Shown here one piece after another: positions 25,093-32,604 of a stretch of 45,874 bases of DNA (positions are counted from its first letter, which is position 1; each line of letters opens with the position of its first letter). Position numbers and translations under genes: made by a program. This DNA comes from Candidatus Aquidulcis sp. GTDB taxonomy: Bacteria > Chloroflexota > Anaerolineae > Anaerolineales > UBA4823. The stretch is from positions 1 through 45,874 of the forward strand of contig DYIZ01000036.1 of assembly GCA_020723385.1 (NCBI GenBank), in the 5' to 3' direction. Below the pieces are notes generated by a model that saw only the letters and a list, made by a program, of their open reading frames with translations, ran no database searches and was not told the origin of the DNA.

Positions 25093-26613
25093 GTGACAAA
25101 ATCAGAATCCCAAAAATCCGTCATCATCATCGGCGCGGGCATCGCCGGGCTGGCTGCCGGTTGTTACGCCCAAATGAACGGCTACCGCAGCCAAATCTTC
25201 GAGCTGCACAACCTGCCCGGCGGGCTGTGTACCGCCTGGGATCGCAAGGGCTTTACCATTGATGGCTGTATTCACTATGTTTTCGGTTCAGCCCCGGGCC
25301 AGCCGTTCAACCAAATCTGGCAGGAATTAGGCGCTGTGCAGGGGCGGACAATGATCAACCACTCGGAGATGATGCGCATTCGGGATACGGACGGCAAGAC
25401 CCTCGTTGTTCATGCGGACCCCGACCAGCTCGAACAGCACATGCAATCGCTCTCGCCGGCCGATTCTCGGTTGATCAGTGCGTTCACGCGGGGGATTCGC
25501 AAGTTCACCCGTTTCGATATGTCGCTGATGCAGCAAAAACCAAAAGGGCTGATGACTCCCCTCGATTGGGCTTCCCTGGCAGGGAAGATGCTGCCCTACC
25601 TGGGATCGCTGGCCCGCTGGGGGCTGGTTTCAGCGAGAGAGTTTGGCAACCAGTTCAATGATCCCTTCCTGCGCCGCGCCGTCCCGCTGATGTTCGCCTG
25701 GGATGAGATTCCCGTCATGGTCGGTATGTCGCTGCTGGCCTACATGCACACCGGCAACGCCAGTTTCCCCGCCGGGGCGTCATTGGAGTTTGCGCGGGCC
25801 ATCGAGAAGCGCTATCTCGACCTCGGCGGCGAGATCCATTACCGCTCCCAGGTCGAGAAAATCCTGGTCGAAGACGACCGCGCCGTCGGCGTCCGGCTGT
25901 ATAACGACGAAATCTACAAAGCCGATTGGGTCGTCTCCGCCGCTGACGGCCACGCCACGATTTTCGATATGCTGGGCGGGCCATTCGCCACCCGCGCCCT
26001 CAAACGCCTGTACGATGGCCGCCTGCCAATCTATAACCAGTTCCAGGTCTCGCTGGGCGTCAACCGCGACCTGTCGCACGAACCGCATTGGATGACTTAC
26101 CTGCTCGACGAGCCGGTGCTCATCGCTGGCGAGGAACGCCGCGATTTCAACGTCAAGAATTACTGCTTCGACCCCAGCCTGTCGCCGGCGGGCAAATCTA
26201 TCGTCATCGTCATGCTGCGCACCAATTACCCCTACTGGCAGCATATTTACGGACACCGCCTGTACGACAGCGAGCAATTGCAAGTCTCTGACATCGTCAT
26301 CGAGCAGCTCGAAAAGGTTTATCCTGGCATTCGCCAGGATATCGAGGTGGTGGATGAGGCTACCCCGCTCAGCTTCGAGCGTTACACCGGCAACTGGCAG
26401 GGATCATCCACCGGCTGGCTGCTGACCAAGCAAACCATGATGATGATGGTTTTGGGCATGAAGAAAACCATCCCCGGCCTCAAGAATTTCTACGTCTGCG
26501 GGCAGTGGGTGGAGCCGGGCGGCAGCGTGCCGGTGGTGGCGATGTCGGGCCGCAACGTGATCCAGATGATCTGCGCCAGCGATCACAAACCTTTCAAAAC
26601 AATAACCCCTTGA
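25093..26613 (+). CDS. CrtI/CrtISO-like FAD-dependent oxidoreductase
   Basis: A 506-aa flavoprotein of the phytoene desaturase/carotenoid isomerase superfamily. The dinucleotide fold VIIIGAGIAGLAAGCYAQMN is at 10-29, followed by PGGLCTAWDRKGFTIDGCIHYVFG, and the C-terminal FAD-contact region reads NFYVCGQWVEPGGSVP. These enzymes saturate, desaturate or isomerise prenyl chains. Start is GTG 25093. UbiD follows after 5 nt, so it is the first gene of an operon with the aconitase-X subunits; this points to isoprenoid or membrane lipid metabolism. The exact substrate is not readable, and no phytoene synthase is in the window. Confidence 0.84.
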   Translation: MTKSESQKSVIIIGAGIAGLAAGCYAQMNGYRSQIFELHNLPGGLCTAWDRKGFTIDGCIHYVFGSAPGQPFNQIWQELGAVQGRTMINHSEMMRIRDTDGKTLVVHADPDQLEQHMQSLSPADSRLISAFTRGIRKFTRFDMSLMQQKPKGLMTPLDWASLAGKMLPYLGSLARWGLVSAREFGNQFNDPFLRRAVPLMFAWDEIPVMVGMSLLAYMHTGNASFPAGASLEFARAIEKRYLDLGGEIHYRSQVEKILVEDDRAVGVRLYNDEIYKADWVVSAADGHATIFDMLGGPFATRALKRLYDGRLPIYNQFQVSLGVNRDLSHEPHWMTYLLDEPVLIAGEERRDFNVKNYCFDPSLSPAGKSIVIVMLRTNYPYWQHIYGHRLYDSEQLQVSDIVIEQLEKVYPGIRQDIEVVDEATPLSFERYTGNWQGSSTGWLLTKQTMMMMVLGMKKTIPGLKNFYVCGQWVEPGGSVPVVAMSGRNVIQMICASDHKPFKTITP

Positions 26614-26618
26614 TCCCC

Positions 26619-27977
26619 ATGTCTCTCCGATCTTACCTCCAAACCCTCGACCAACGCGGCGAACTGATTCACATCACCGCACCCATTTCCAAAACTTACG
26701 AGATCGCCGGTGTTCTCAAACAGCTCGAGCCGCGCCCGGTGCTGTTCGAGAATGTGAAAGAATCGCCTTTCCGGGTGGCGGGCAACCTGTTTTGCAGCAA
26801 AGCCGCCTTCGCCGATTATTTCGGCATATCGGTCGCGCAGATCATCCCCACGCTGTCGAACGCCATCCAGCACCCGATCTCCCCTACCCCCCATCCCCTT
26901 TCCCCTGATCCTGCCCCCTGCCAGGAAGTCGTCACCCACTCTCCCAACCTCGATCTCCTGCCCATCCTGCGCCACTGCGCCCTCGACGGCGGCAACTTCA
27001 TCAGCTCGGGCGTCTTTGTCGCCCACCATCCGGTTCACGGGCAAAACGTGGATTTCCACCGCGCCATGCAGTTCTCGCCCACCGAGATGGCGGTGCGAGT
27101 GGTGAAAGGCCGCCATTTCGACGCTTTCCTGCAAGACTTGGGAGCGGTGGACGTGGCAGTGTGCATCGGCGTCCCGCCCAACGTGCTGGCTGCCGCGGCG
27201 ACCTCGGTGGCGCTGGGCGTCAACGAGCTGGAGATCGCCAATGCCCTCGTAAAGACGTGCTGCGGCACATCTCTACAAGTGGTTCGCGCCCGCACGGTGG
27301 ATGTGCTCATCCCGGCGGAAGCTGAATTCGTCATCGAGGGTACCGTCTACCGGGACCGCCGCCACGCCGAGGGGCCGTTCGTGGATCTCACCGAGACCTA
27401 CGATGTGATCCGAGACGAACCAGTGTTCGTGGTCAAAGCCATCACCCACCGCCGCGACGCCGTCTGGCACGCCCTGCTGCCGGGGGCGCTCGAACACAAG
27501 CTGCTGATGGGCATGCCGCGTGAGCCGACCATCTTCCGCAAAGTCAACGAAGTCGTGCGCTGCCTGGATGTGAACGTCAATCCCGGCGGCTGCTCGTGGC
27601 TGCACGCCATCGTGCAAATTGACAAACAGGCTGAAGACGACGGCAAAAAAGCCATCGCTGCGGCCTTCGCCGGGCACACCTCCTGCAAGCATGTGTTCGT
27701 AGTGGACAAGGATATTGACATCTACAACCCGCTGGAAGTCGAGTGGGCTATGGCGACCCGCTTCCAGGGGGATACTGATCTGATCGTGAAAGATCGTGAA
27801 CCCGGTTCGAGCCTCGACCCTTCGTCGGAACCTGGCACGCACCTCACCACCAAAGTCGGCTTCGATTTGACCAAACCGTTGGAAACGAAGGGCAAGACGT
27901 TCGAGAAAGCCGCTTTTCCAGAAGTGGATTTAAGTCAATTTCTAAACACAAAGGATACAAAGGATGACACAAAGTAA
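26619..27977 (+). CDS. UbiD-family prenylated-FMN decarboxylase, candidate anhydromevalonate phosphate decarboxylase
   Basis: A 452-aa UbiD-family protein (start MSLRSYLQTLDQRGELIHI). Family marks: NLFCSKAAFADYFG, DLLPILRHCALDGGNFISSGV, EFVIEGTV, HAEGPFVDLTETYD and CSWLHAIVQIDKQ. UbiD enzymes decarboxylate unsaturated acids using prenylated FMN. Followed by both aconitase-X subunits, the pair known in archaea to act with a UbiD homologue to turn mevalonate 5-phosphate into isopentenyl phosphate, so that role is the best guess. Residues about 86-101 (HPISPTPHPLSPDPAP) are a Pro-rich insertion from a C-rich repeat, and the last residues (NTKDTKDDTK) are read from a cacaaagg repeat. Confidence 0.85.
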   Translation: MSLRSYLQTLDQRGELIHITAPISKTYEIAGVLKQLEPRPVLFENVKESPFRVAGNLFCSKAAFADYFGISVAQIIPTLSNAIQHPISPTPHPLSPDPAPCQEVVTHSPNLDLLPILRHCALDGGNFISSGVFVAHHPVHGQNVDFHRAMQFSPTEMAVRVVKGRHFDAFLQDLGAVDVAVCIGVPPNVLAAAATSVALGVNELEIANALVKTCCGTSLQVVRARTVDVLIPAEAEFVIEGTVYRDRRHAEGPFVDLTETYDVIRDEPVFVVKAITHRRDAVWHALLPGALEHKLLMGMPREPTIFRKVNEVVRCLDVNVNPGGCSWLHAIVQIDKQAEDDGKKAIAAAFAGHTSCKHVFVVDKDIDIYNPLEVEWAMATRFQGDTDLIVKDREPGSSLDPSSEPGTHLTTKVGFDLTKPLETKGKTFEKAAFPEVDLSQFLNTKDTKDDTK

Positions 27978-28036
27978 CACAAAGTTATTTAAACTTTGTG
28001 TCCTTCGTGATTTGCCTTTGCGCCCTTTGTGTTTCA
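27944..28036. repeat. ACACAAAGG tandem repeat with inverted arm
   Basis: About four 9-10-bp units of (a)acacaaagg-type sequence, then reverse units (ctttgtgtcc, cctttg, ccctttgtgttt). It encodes the last ten residues of the UbiD protein and fills the gap to the aconitase-X gene. A relative lies at 33869-33946. Confidence 0.8.
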
Positions 28037-28052
28037 ACTCCCTCGGAATACC

Positions 28053-29273
28053 ATGAAATTATCCCTCGAAGAACGCTCTATGCTCGCCGGCGAGCAGGGC
28101 AAAGCAACCCAAAAAGCTATGCAAATCCTGGCTGCGCTGGGCACGATCTATGGCGCGGCGCGCATGATCCCGGTCGCATCGGTGCAGATCGCTGGCGTCA
28201 GCTACGACAACCTGGGCGAAGCCGGGCTGGATTGGCTCTCTGAGATGGCTGACGGTGGTGGAAAATCCCGCGTGCTCGCCACCCTCAACCCGGCCGGGAT
28301 GGACATCGAGAACTGGCAGGCGCTGGGTATCCCCGCCGATTTCGCCGCCCAGCAAATCCGCGTGATCGAGGCTTTTGCCCGCATGGGTGTGACCACCACC
28401 TGTACCTGCACGCCGTATCTCTCGGGTAACCTGCCGCATTTTGGCGAGCATCTCGCCTGGGCCGAGAGCAGCGCGGTGTGCTTTGCCAATTCCGTCATCG
28501 GGGCGCGCACCAACCGGGAGGGCGGGCCGAGCGCGCTGGCTGCCGCGCTCACCGGGCGCACGCCGGCTTACGGCCTCCATCTCGACGAGAACCGGCGGCC
28601 GGGTGTGACGGTGGAAGTGCAGGGGAGAGGGGATAGGGGGGTAAGGGGAACGTGGTTTTTCGGGGCGCTGGGCAAGGCCATTGGCATCAAGCTGGAAGCG
28701 CTGGAAACAAAACCAGTGCCGTATATTCGAGGGATCGAGGCGGCCTCGCTGGAGGAACTCAAAGCCTTCTGCGCCAGCATCGCCACTTACGGCGGTGCGG
28801 CGCTGTTCCATATTCCGGGTATCACTCCCGAAGCGGCGCAATATGCTCCGCCCGCGGAGACGATTCTCGTCACGCAAGCCGATCTCGACGCGGCGCTCGC
28901 CTCGATGAATGATGCTTCGCCCGAAGAGGTGGATTTCGTCTCGCTGGGCTGCCCGCACCTCTCGATTGCCGAGATCGCCCGCATCGCCGAATTGCTGGCG
29001 GGTAAAACGATCGCCAAAGAATTCTGGATCACTACCTCCCGTCCGGTGAAGCACATCGCCGACCGGATGGGATACACGGCCATTATCGAGGCCAGCGGGG
29101 CCAAGTTCGCCGTGGACACCTGCTGCGTGGTTGCGCCGATCAGGGGCCGCTTCCACGCTCTCGCCACCGACAGCGGCAAGGCATGTTATTATGCCTACGC
29201 CAAGAACAAGCTCAAGACACGCCTGCTGCCGTTCGATGACGTGGTGAGGGAGGCGGTGAGCAGTGAGCAGTAA
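28053..29273 (+). CDS. Aconitase X large subunit (DUF521), candidate phosphomevalonate dehydratase
   Basis: A 406-aa aconitase-superfamily protein. Signatures: MLAGEQGKATQKAMQIL, TCTPYLSGNLPHFGEHLAWAESSAV, SVIGARTNREGGPSALAAALTG and KFAVDTCCVVAP, with cysteines fit to bind an iron-sulfur cluster. Archaeal AcnX dehydrates mevalonate 5-phosphate; some bacterial AcnX enzymes dehydrate cis-3-hydroxyproline. Here the large and small subunits are separate genes, and UbiD is directly upstream, favouring the mevalonate role. Residues about 190-199 (QGRGDRGVRGT) come from a purine-rich repeat inside the gene. The gene overlaps the small-subunit start by 11 nt. Confidence 0.88.
   Translation: MKLSLEERSMLAGEQGKATQKAMQILAALGTIYGAARMIPVASVQIAGVSYDNLGEAGLDWLSEMADGGGKSRVLATLNPAGMDIENWQALGIPADFAAQQIRVIEAFARMGVTTTCTCTPYLSGNLPHFGEHLAWAESSAVCFANSVIGARTNREGGPSALAAALTGRTPAYGLHLDENRRPGVTVEVQGRGDRGVRGTWFFGALGKAIGIKLEALETKPVPYIRGIEAASLEELKAFCASIATYGGAALFHIPGITPEAAQYAPPAETILVTQADLDAALASMNDASPEEVDFVSLGCPHLSIAEIARIAELLAGKTIAKEFWITTSRPVKHIADRMGYTAIIEASGAKFAVDTCCVVAPIRGRFHALATDSGKACYYAYAKNKLKTRLLPFDDVVREAVSSEQ
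28620..28652. repeat. Purine-rich repeat inside the aconitase-X gene
   Basis: A run of gggga/ggggg units with short spacers in an otherwise mixed coding sequence; translated in frame as a Gly/Arg-rich loop. Same style as the insertions in gatA and ubiD. Confidence 0.5.
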
Positions 29274-29359
29274 TCAGTCATCAGTGAGCAGGGATCAGTT
29301 ATCAGCCGAAGGTCAACGGTCAGCGGTCAGCGGTCAACCGTCAACCGCCAACCGTCAAC
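29259..29359. repeat. Double heptamer repeat at the start of the aconitase-X small subunit
   Basis: Seven units of AGCAGTG/ATCAGTC type (29259-29307), three bases, then seven units of GGTCAAC/GGTCAGC/CGTCAAC type (29311-29359). The whole array is translated as the first ~32 residues of the small subunit; the first units also hold the stop of the large subunit. Confidence 0.85.
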
Positions 29360-29757
29360 ATTTCACCGGTCGCACCATTTGTCCCGGATTGGCAAGCGGC
29401 GAGGCGCTGATCACTTCGATGGGTATTTCTTTTTTCGGCGGGGTGGATGCGGAGACGGGGATGATCGTCGAAAAAGGGCACGAATTGGAGGGGCAGTGCG
29501 TGGCCGGAAAGGTGTTGGTGTTCCCAACCGGAAAGGGATCCACCGTCGGGTCGTATACCCTTTACCGGCTGAGTCGGGCGGGAAAATCCCCGGCAGCCAT
29601 CATCAACTCAGAGTGCGAGACTATCACCGCGGTGGGCTGCATCATCTCCGAAATCCCCTGCATAGACCAAATCCCCATCCAGCAGTTGTCCAGCGGGATG
29701 AAATTGATCGTAGATGGCGAGCAAGGGACGGTTGAAATCGTCAAAGCCGATGTATAA
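29263..29757 (+). CDS. Aconitase X small subunit (DUF126)
   Basis: A 164-aa protein whose domain starts at residue 34 with FTGRTICPGLASGEALITSMGISFFGGVD and continues with GKVLVFPTGKGSTVGSYTLYRL and AAIINSECETITAVGCIISEIP, the usual DUF126 order. It forms the swivelling domain that completes the AcnX active site with the large subunit. The first 32 residues are Ser/Gln-rich and are entirely read from heptamer repeats; GTG 29263 is the only normal start upstream of the domain, so the true start is uncertain. Confidence 0.88.
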   Translation: MSSNQSSVSRDQLSAEGQRSAVSGQPSTANRQHFTGRTICPGLASGEALITSMGISFFGGVDAETGMIVEKGHELEGQCVAGKVLVFPTGKGSTVGSYTLYRLSRAGKSPAAIINSECETITAVGCIISEIPCIDQIPIQQLSSGMKLIVDGEQGTVEIVKADV

Positions 29758-29818
29758 TTAATCCAATGGTCGGACGCGAGTCCACAATCCAGTTAAATTC
29801 ACGTAACCGGAGGGCACG

Positions 29819-30283
29819 ATGGCAGACGAAAAGGATGAGAAATTCGACGAGAAAGAAATGGAAAAGCAGGAAGAGAAAAGCACCGAGGAGAAATCCTGGG
29901 ACGAGAAGTGGCGGCGCGACCCGCTTGGCTCGCTGGTTTGGGCCGCGATTTTCATCTGGGCCGGGCTGGTGCTGCTTGCCAACAACCTGGGTTATCTCGA
30001 CCGGCTGCTGACCCGCTTCGAGGATATGCCGGGCTGGCTGCAGCAGTTCAATCCAGGCGTATGGGGATTGATTGTTCTGGGAGCGGGTGTGCTTCTGATC
30101 CTGGAGGTGGTTGTGCGCCTGCTCATCCCAGCCTATCGCCGCCCCATAACCGGTACACTGATCCTGGCGGTCATCTTTATCGGGATCGGGCTGGGCAACC
30201 TGTGGAACTGGAACCTGCTCTGGCCGCTGATTCTCATCATCCTGGGCGTGTCGGTGCTGATGCGCGGCCTGCGGCGGCGATAG
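29819..30283 (+). CDS. Small membrane protein with charged N-terminus (LiaI/DUF5668-like)
   Basis: A 154-aa protein; the first 40 residues are almost all Lys, Glu and Asp (ADEKDEKFDEKEMEKQEEK), then WRRDPLGSLVWAAIFIWAGLVLLANNL and two to three more hydrophobic segments with the pattern NLWNWNLLWPLILIILGV typical of the LiaI/LiaF transmembrane region. CGGAGGG precedes ATG 29819 and a TATAAT overlaps the end of the previous gene (about 29753), so it may have its own promoter. Role unknown, perhaps envelope stress. Confidence 0.68.
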   Translation: MADEKDEKFDEKEMEKQEEKSTEEKSWDEKWRRDPLGSLVWAAIFIWAGLVLLANNLGYLDRLLTRFEDMPGWLQQFNPGVWGLIVLGAGVLLILEVVVRLLIPAYRRPITGTLILAVIFIGIGLGNLWNWNLLWPLILIILGVSVLMRGLRRR

Positions 30284-30288
30284 ATGAC

Positions 30289-30367
30289 TCGCCCCCTTCG
30301 GGGGCCGAAAGGACCGATTTTGAGTGGTTTCGCCGCGCGAACGTGCGGCGAAACCACTCAAAATCGG
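30289..30367. terminator. Composite hairpin element, copy 1
   Basis: A small stem GCCCCC-TTC-GGGGGC (30291-30305) is followed by a 23-bp perfect hairpin (30314-30336 with 30345-30367, 8-nt loop). It separates the convergent membrane-protein and GH3 genes. The same architecture occurs in opposite orientation at 31673-31748. Confidence 0.8.
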
Positions 30368-30393
30368 CTTTGGACTCTTGTGTTTCTGGGAGC

Positions 30394-31539
30394 TTACAAC
30401 TGCCCTAAGTTGAACGTCGAGAACTCATCCCAGGCGTAGCGCAGCGGCGTCAGCCAGCCTTCCCGTCCGATGCAGCGAAAATAAGGCGGCTCGAAGGCCA
30501 GGATGAGATCGCCGATGCGGTAGCGCGGCAGGATCGGCGTGGAAACCACCAGCCCGCCCATCTCGCCGGGCTTCATTTCGTGTAACATCTTCACCCCCGA
30601 ATTGGTTGCCACTTCAAAAAAGAATAGATCGTAGTTCGGCGTCCAGGCGCGTTTGTCGTCGCGCTGCTGGCCGAACATGCCCTCCGTCGCACCGTAGATC
30701 TCGCGGATCGCCGCCGGGCCGTACAGGGCGTTGAGCGAGGCCTGATATTTCGTATTGATGCCGGCCACGCTGCCCAGCGTCATCACCTGGGTTTTCCATA
30801 GGTTTTTGGGGTAGACTTTTCGGGTTTGGTGGAGATATTTTGCGAAGCGAATCGCCGTGGGGCAGACGCCACCCACCAGGGTAACGTTGGCCGATTGGCA
30901 TTTCTCGTAAGCCAGGTCGAAACGACGCTCCCAATCTTTGACGGATTTCCCGCCCCCCAGGGCGTCAATCTCCTCCTGGGTGGGCATAGATTGAACGGGT
31001 GTGGATGTCGAGACGTGTTTGGTGTAAATCCCGGAGGAGTAGCCATACTCGATCTCCCGCTCACCGGCCTTGACCGTCCCGACCACCGAGGGAAAATTGA
31101 GATTCAGGTTGACCCCCTCGAAAATATCGTATTTCTGGGTCGCCGCCACGAAATTCATGACAGCCCGCCCAGCCGAGACGCGCAGCTTCAAATCCGTGGG
31201 GGTCATCGGGATGAACTTGGATTCGCCTTTGGTGGTGCCGCGCGTGATCGCCCATCCGATGGTTTCCTCGCACAGCAGCAAGCCGGTATCGCCTGCCATA
31301 ACTTTGTCTATCGTGGGCTTGATGGTTTCATAGGTAATGACGGGAAAGGCGCGGCGGTAATCGGATAGCGTCTCGATTTGCTCAGCGCCGTGCTGGCGGC
31401 CGTATTCGGTTTTAGCGTAATCGGTCAGGTTGCGGTGCAGCACGTCTTCCTGTGCTTTGGCCGGGTTGGCGATGGCGTCGTACCAGGGTTGGAGCAGGAA
31501 CGAGAGCAGTTGTGCGGCTGCCTGGGGATCAATGGTCAT
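30394..31539 (-). CDS. GH3 auxin-responsive promoter family protein (acyl-adenylating)
   Basis: A 381-aa protein from ATG 31539, with CGGAGG upstream. It resembles the bacterial GH3 branch of the adenylate-forming superfamily: the phosphate loop is AITRGTTKGESKFIPMT, the adenine motif IREIYGATEGMFG, and the hinge Asp is in PRYRIGDLILAFEPP. GH3 enzymes activate a carboxylate with ATP and couple it to an amine or thiol; bacterial members' substrates are mostly unknown. It is shorter than plant GH3 and seems to lack a full C-terminal lid. A structured region with a candidate RNA lies between it and the upstream NYN gene. Confidence 0.83.
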   Translation of the reverse strand: MTIDPQAAAQLLSFLLQPWYDAIANPAKAQEDVLHRNLTDYAKTEYGRQHGAEQIETLSDYRRAFPVITYETIKPTIDKVMAGDTGLLLCEETIGWAITRGTTKGESKFIPMTPTDLKLRVSAGRAVMNFVAATQKYDIFEGVNLNLNFPSVVGTVKAGEREIEYGYSSGIYTKHVSTSTPVQSMPTQEEIDALGGGKSVKDWERRFDLAYEKCQSANVTLVGGVCPTAIRFAKYLHQTRKVYPKNLWKTQVMTLGSVAGINTKYQASLNALYGPAAIREIYGATEGMFGQQRDDKRAWTPNYDLFFFEVATNSGVKMLHEMKPGEMGGLVVSTPILPRYRIGDLILAFEPPYFRCIGREGWLTPLRYAWDEFSTFNLGQL

Positions 31540-31672
31540 CACGGTGCCTCCGAAAAAGGATGTGATGATGATTCTACAGGTAATTACCCCGCCGGGCAAG
31601 CGTATGTTTTACTTTCGTCATCTCATTGTCGTGGAAGATTTGAAAAGCGGGCTTTGCCCGCCTGAAAAGAAA

Positions 31673-31748
31673 AATTTGGGGTGTTTTGGCGGCGCTTCGC
31701 GCCGCCAAAACACCCCAAATTCCTTTTTCTGGCCCCGAAGGGGGCGAT
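31673..31748. terminator. Composite hairpin element, copy 2 (inverted)
   Basis: A 23-bp perfect hairpin (31673-31695 with 31699-31721, loop TTC) followed by a small stem GCCCC-GAAG-GGGGC near 31731-31744. On the minus strand it reads small stem, then long stem, as in copy 1, and ends in a T-rich stretch. Confidence 0.8.
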
Positions 31749-31804
31749 TCACTATTTTATGGTTTTGTGAGCGCTACCCCGCTGCATGATCTGATGGTTC
31801 TGCA

Positions 31805-31958
31805 GGGGGCTATTAAAAAAGTTCGCCGGGCGTGGGGGGGGCACGCCCGGCTATCTAAGGAGGGCCACCGAATGCCACCAACATGGGGGGGACATGCTGA
31901 GAGCCTCTTTCGGCGGTAGAACCTGCTTACCAGTAAAGGAATTGCAGGTGTCTACGCC
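31805..31958 (-). ncRNA. Candidate structured small RNA of about 150 nt
   Basis: On the minus strand a TATATT box (31963-31968) in an AT-rich setting is followed by three stems: ACCTGC/GCAGGT (31944-31949 with 31921-31926), TTCGGCGG/CCACCGAA (31909-31916 with 31865-31872, enclosing), and CAACATG/CATGCTG (31879-31885 with 31893-31899). It ends with a Rho-independent terminator: GCCGGGCGTG/CACGCCCGGC (31825-31834, 31842-31851), C7 loop, then T6 at 31815-31820. There is no convincing ORF. I do not recognise the family; 6S-like or a leader of the GH3 gene are possible. Confidence 0.5.
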
Positions 31959-32024
31959 CTTTAATATACCCTATTTTTACCTAAATTGCATTAATTCTTG
32001 ATTAGAATTATCCGAAATTCTTGT

Positions 32025-32519
32025 TCATCTTCCGCCCTTGCGTGAGCGAAAAACATCCAGCCAGGCGTCCACTTCTGCGGCGTCGAGCAGCTTGTCGGGC
32101 GGCTTTTCGGTTTCTGGCGCGCCCGCCGCCAAAACCGCCATCAGCTCTCTGGCGAACACCTCGGATGACAGCACCTGGGCATGGGACTCTCGGGCTGAGG
32201 CCAGCACACTGCGGTCAGAAGTGACCACGATCCAGTTCTTCCCGCTGCGACCCAGGCGCGCCAGCCGGGCGCGGATGGCGTCGTCGGCAGTGCTGCCGCG
32301 CGGGGTGAAGTGTGCGGTCACCGCGCCATACCGGCGGGTGCGCGGCTGGCCCGGCGGGGCATTGTCGAAGTACACATCCACCTGTCTGCGGCGCAGGCGG
32401 CAATATTCCTGCAACACCACCAGCAGGTGCTGTTCATCGTCCAGCGCGGCCAGGCTGAGGCCGGGCAGCTTGGGAATGAGGTTGTGACCGTCAATGAGGT
32501 AAGGCATGATCGGGTTCAT
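32025..32519 (-). CDS. NYN-domain (YacP-like) RNA-binding/nuclease protein
   Basis: A 164-aa PIN-like NYN protein: MPYLIDGHNLIP holds the first Asp, VDVYFDNAP the second, TADDAIRARLARL the third and IVVTSDRSVL the fourth acidic position. NYN/YacP proteins are metal-dependent ribonucleases (Rae1-type) linked to ribosomes. Start is either ATG 32519 (MNPIMPYL) or ATG 32507; neither has a clear ribosome site. Lies on the opposite strand to the LysM protein, sharing an intergenic promoter region. Confidence 0.82.
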   Translation of the reverse strand: MNPIMPYLIDGHNLIPKLPGLSLAALDDEQHLLVVLQEYCRLRRRQVDVYFDNAPPGQPRTRRYGAVTAHFTPRGSTADDAIRARLARLGRSGKNWIVVTSDRSVLASARESHAQVLSSEVFARELMAVLAAGAPETEKPPDKLLDAAEVDAWLDVFRSRKGGR

Positions 32520-32604
32520 TCTAAGGTTGCCGGGGGCTGCTGTCAATGAAAATATTGCTCCAATGCGACGACTGTGCTATGATTTCGAAGAGAGGACACT
32601 GACT

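Noticed and set aside
31880-31950. TPP riboswitch-like string on the plus strand (ctgagag ... gaacctg)
   Set aside because: Two short boxes match, but the rest of the aptamer does not, and no plus-strand gene follows; a minus-strand RNA with its own terminator explains the region better.
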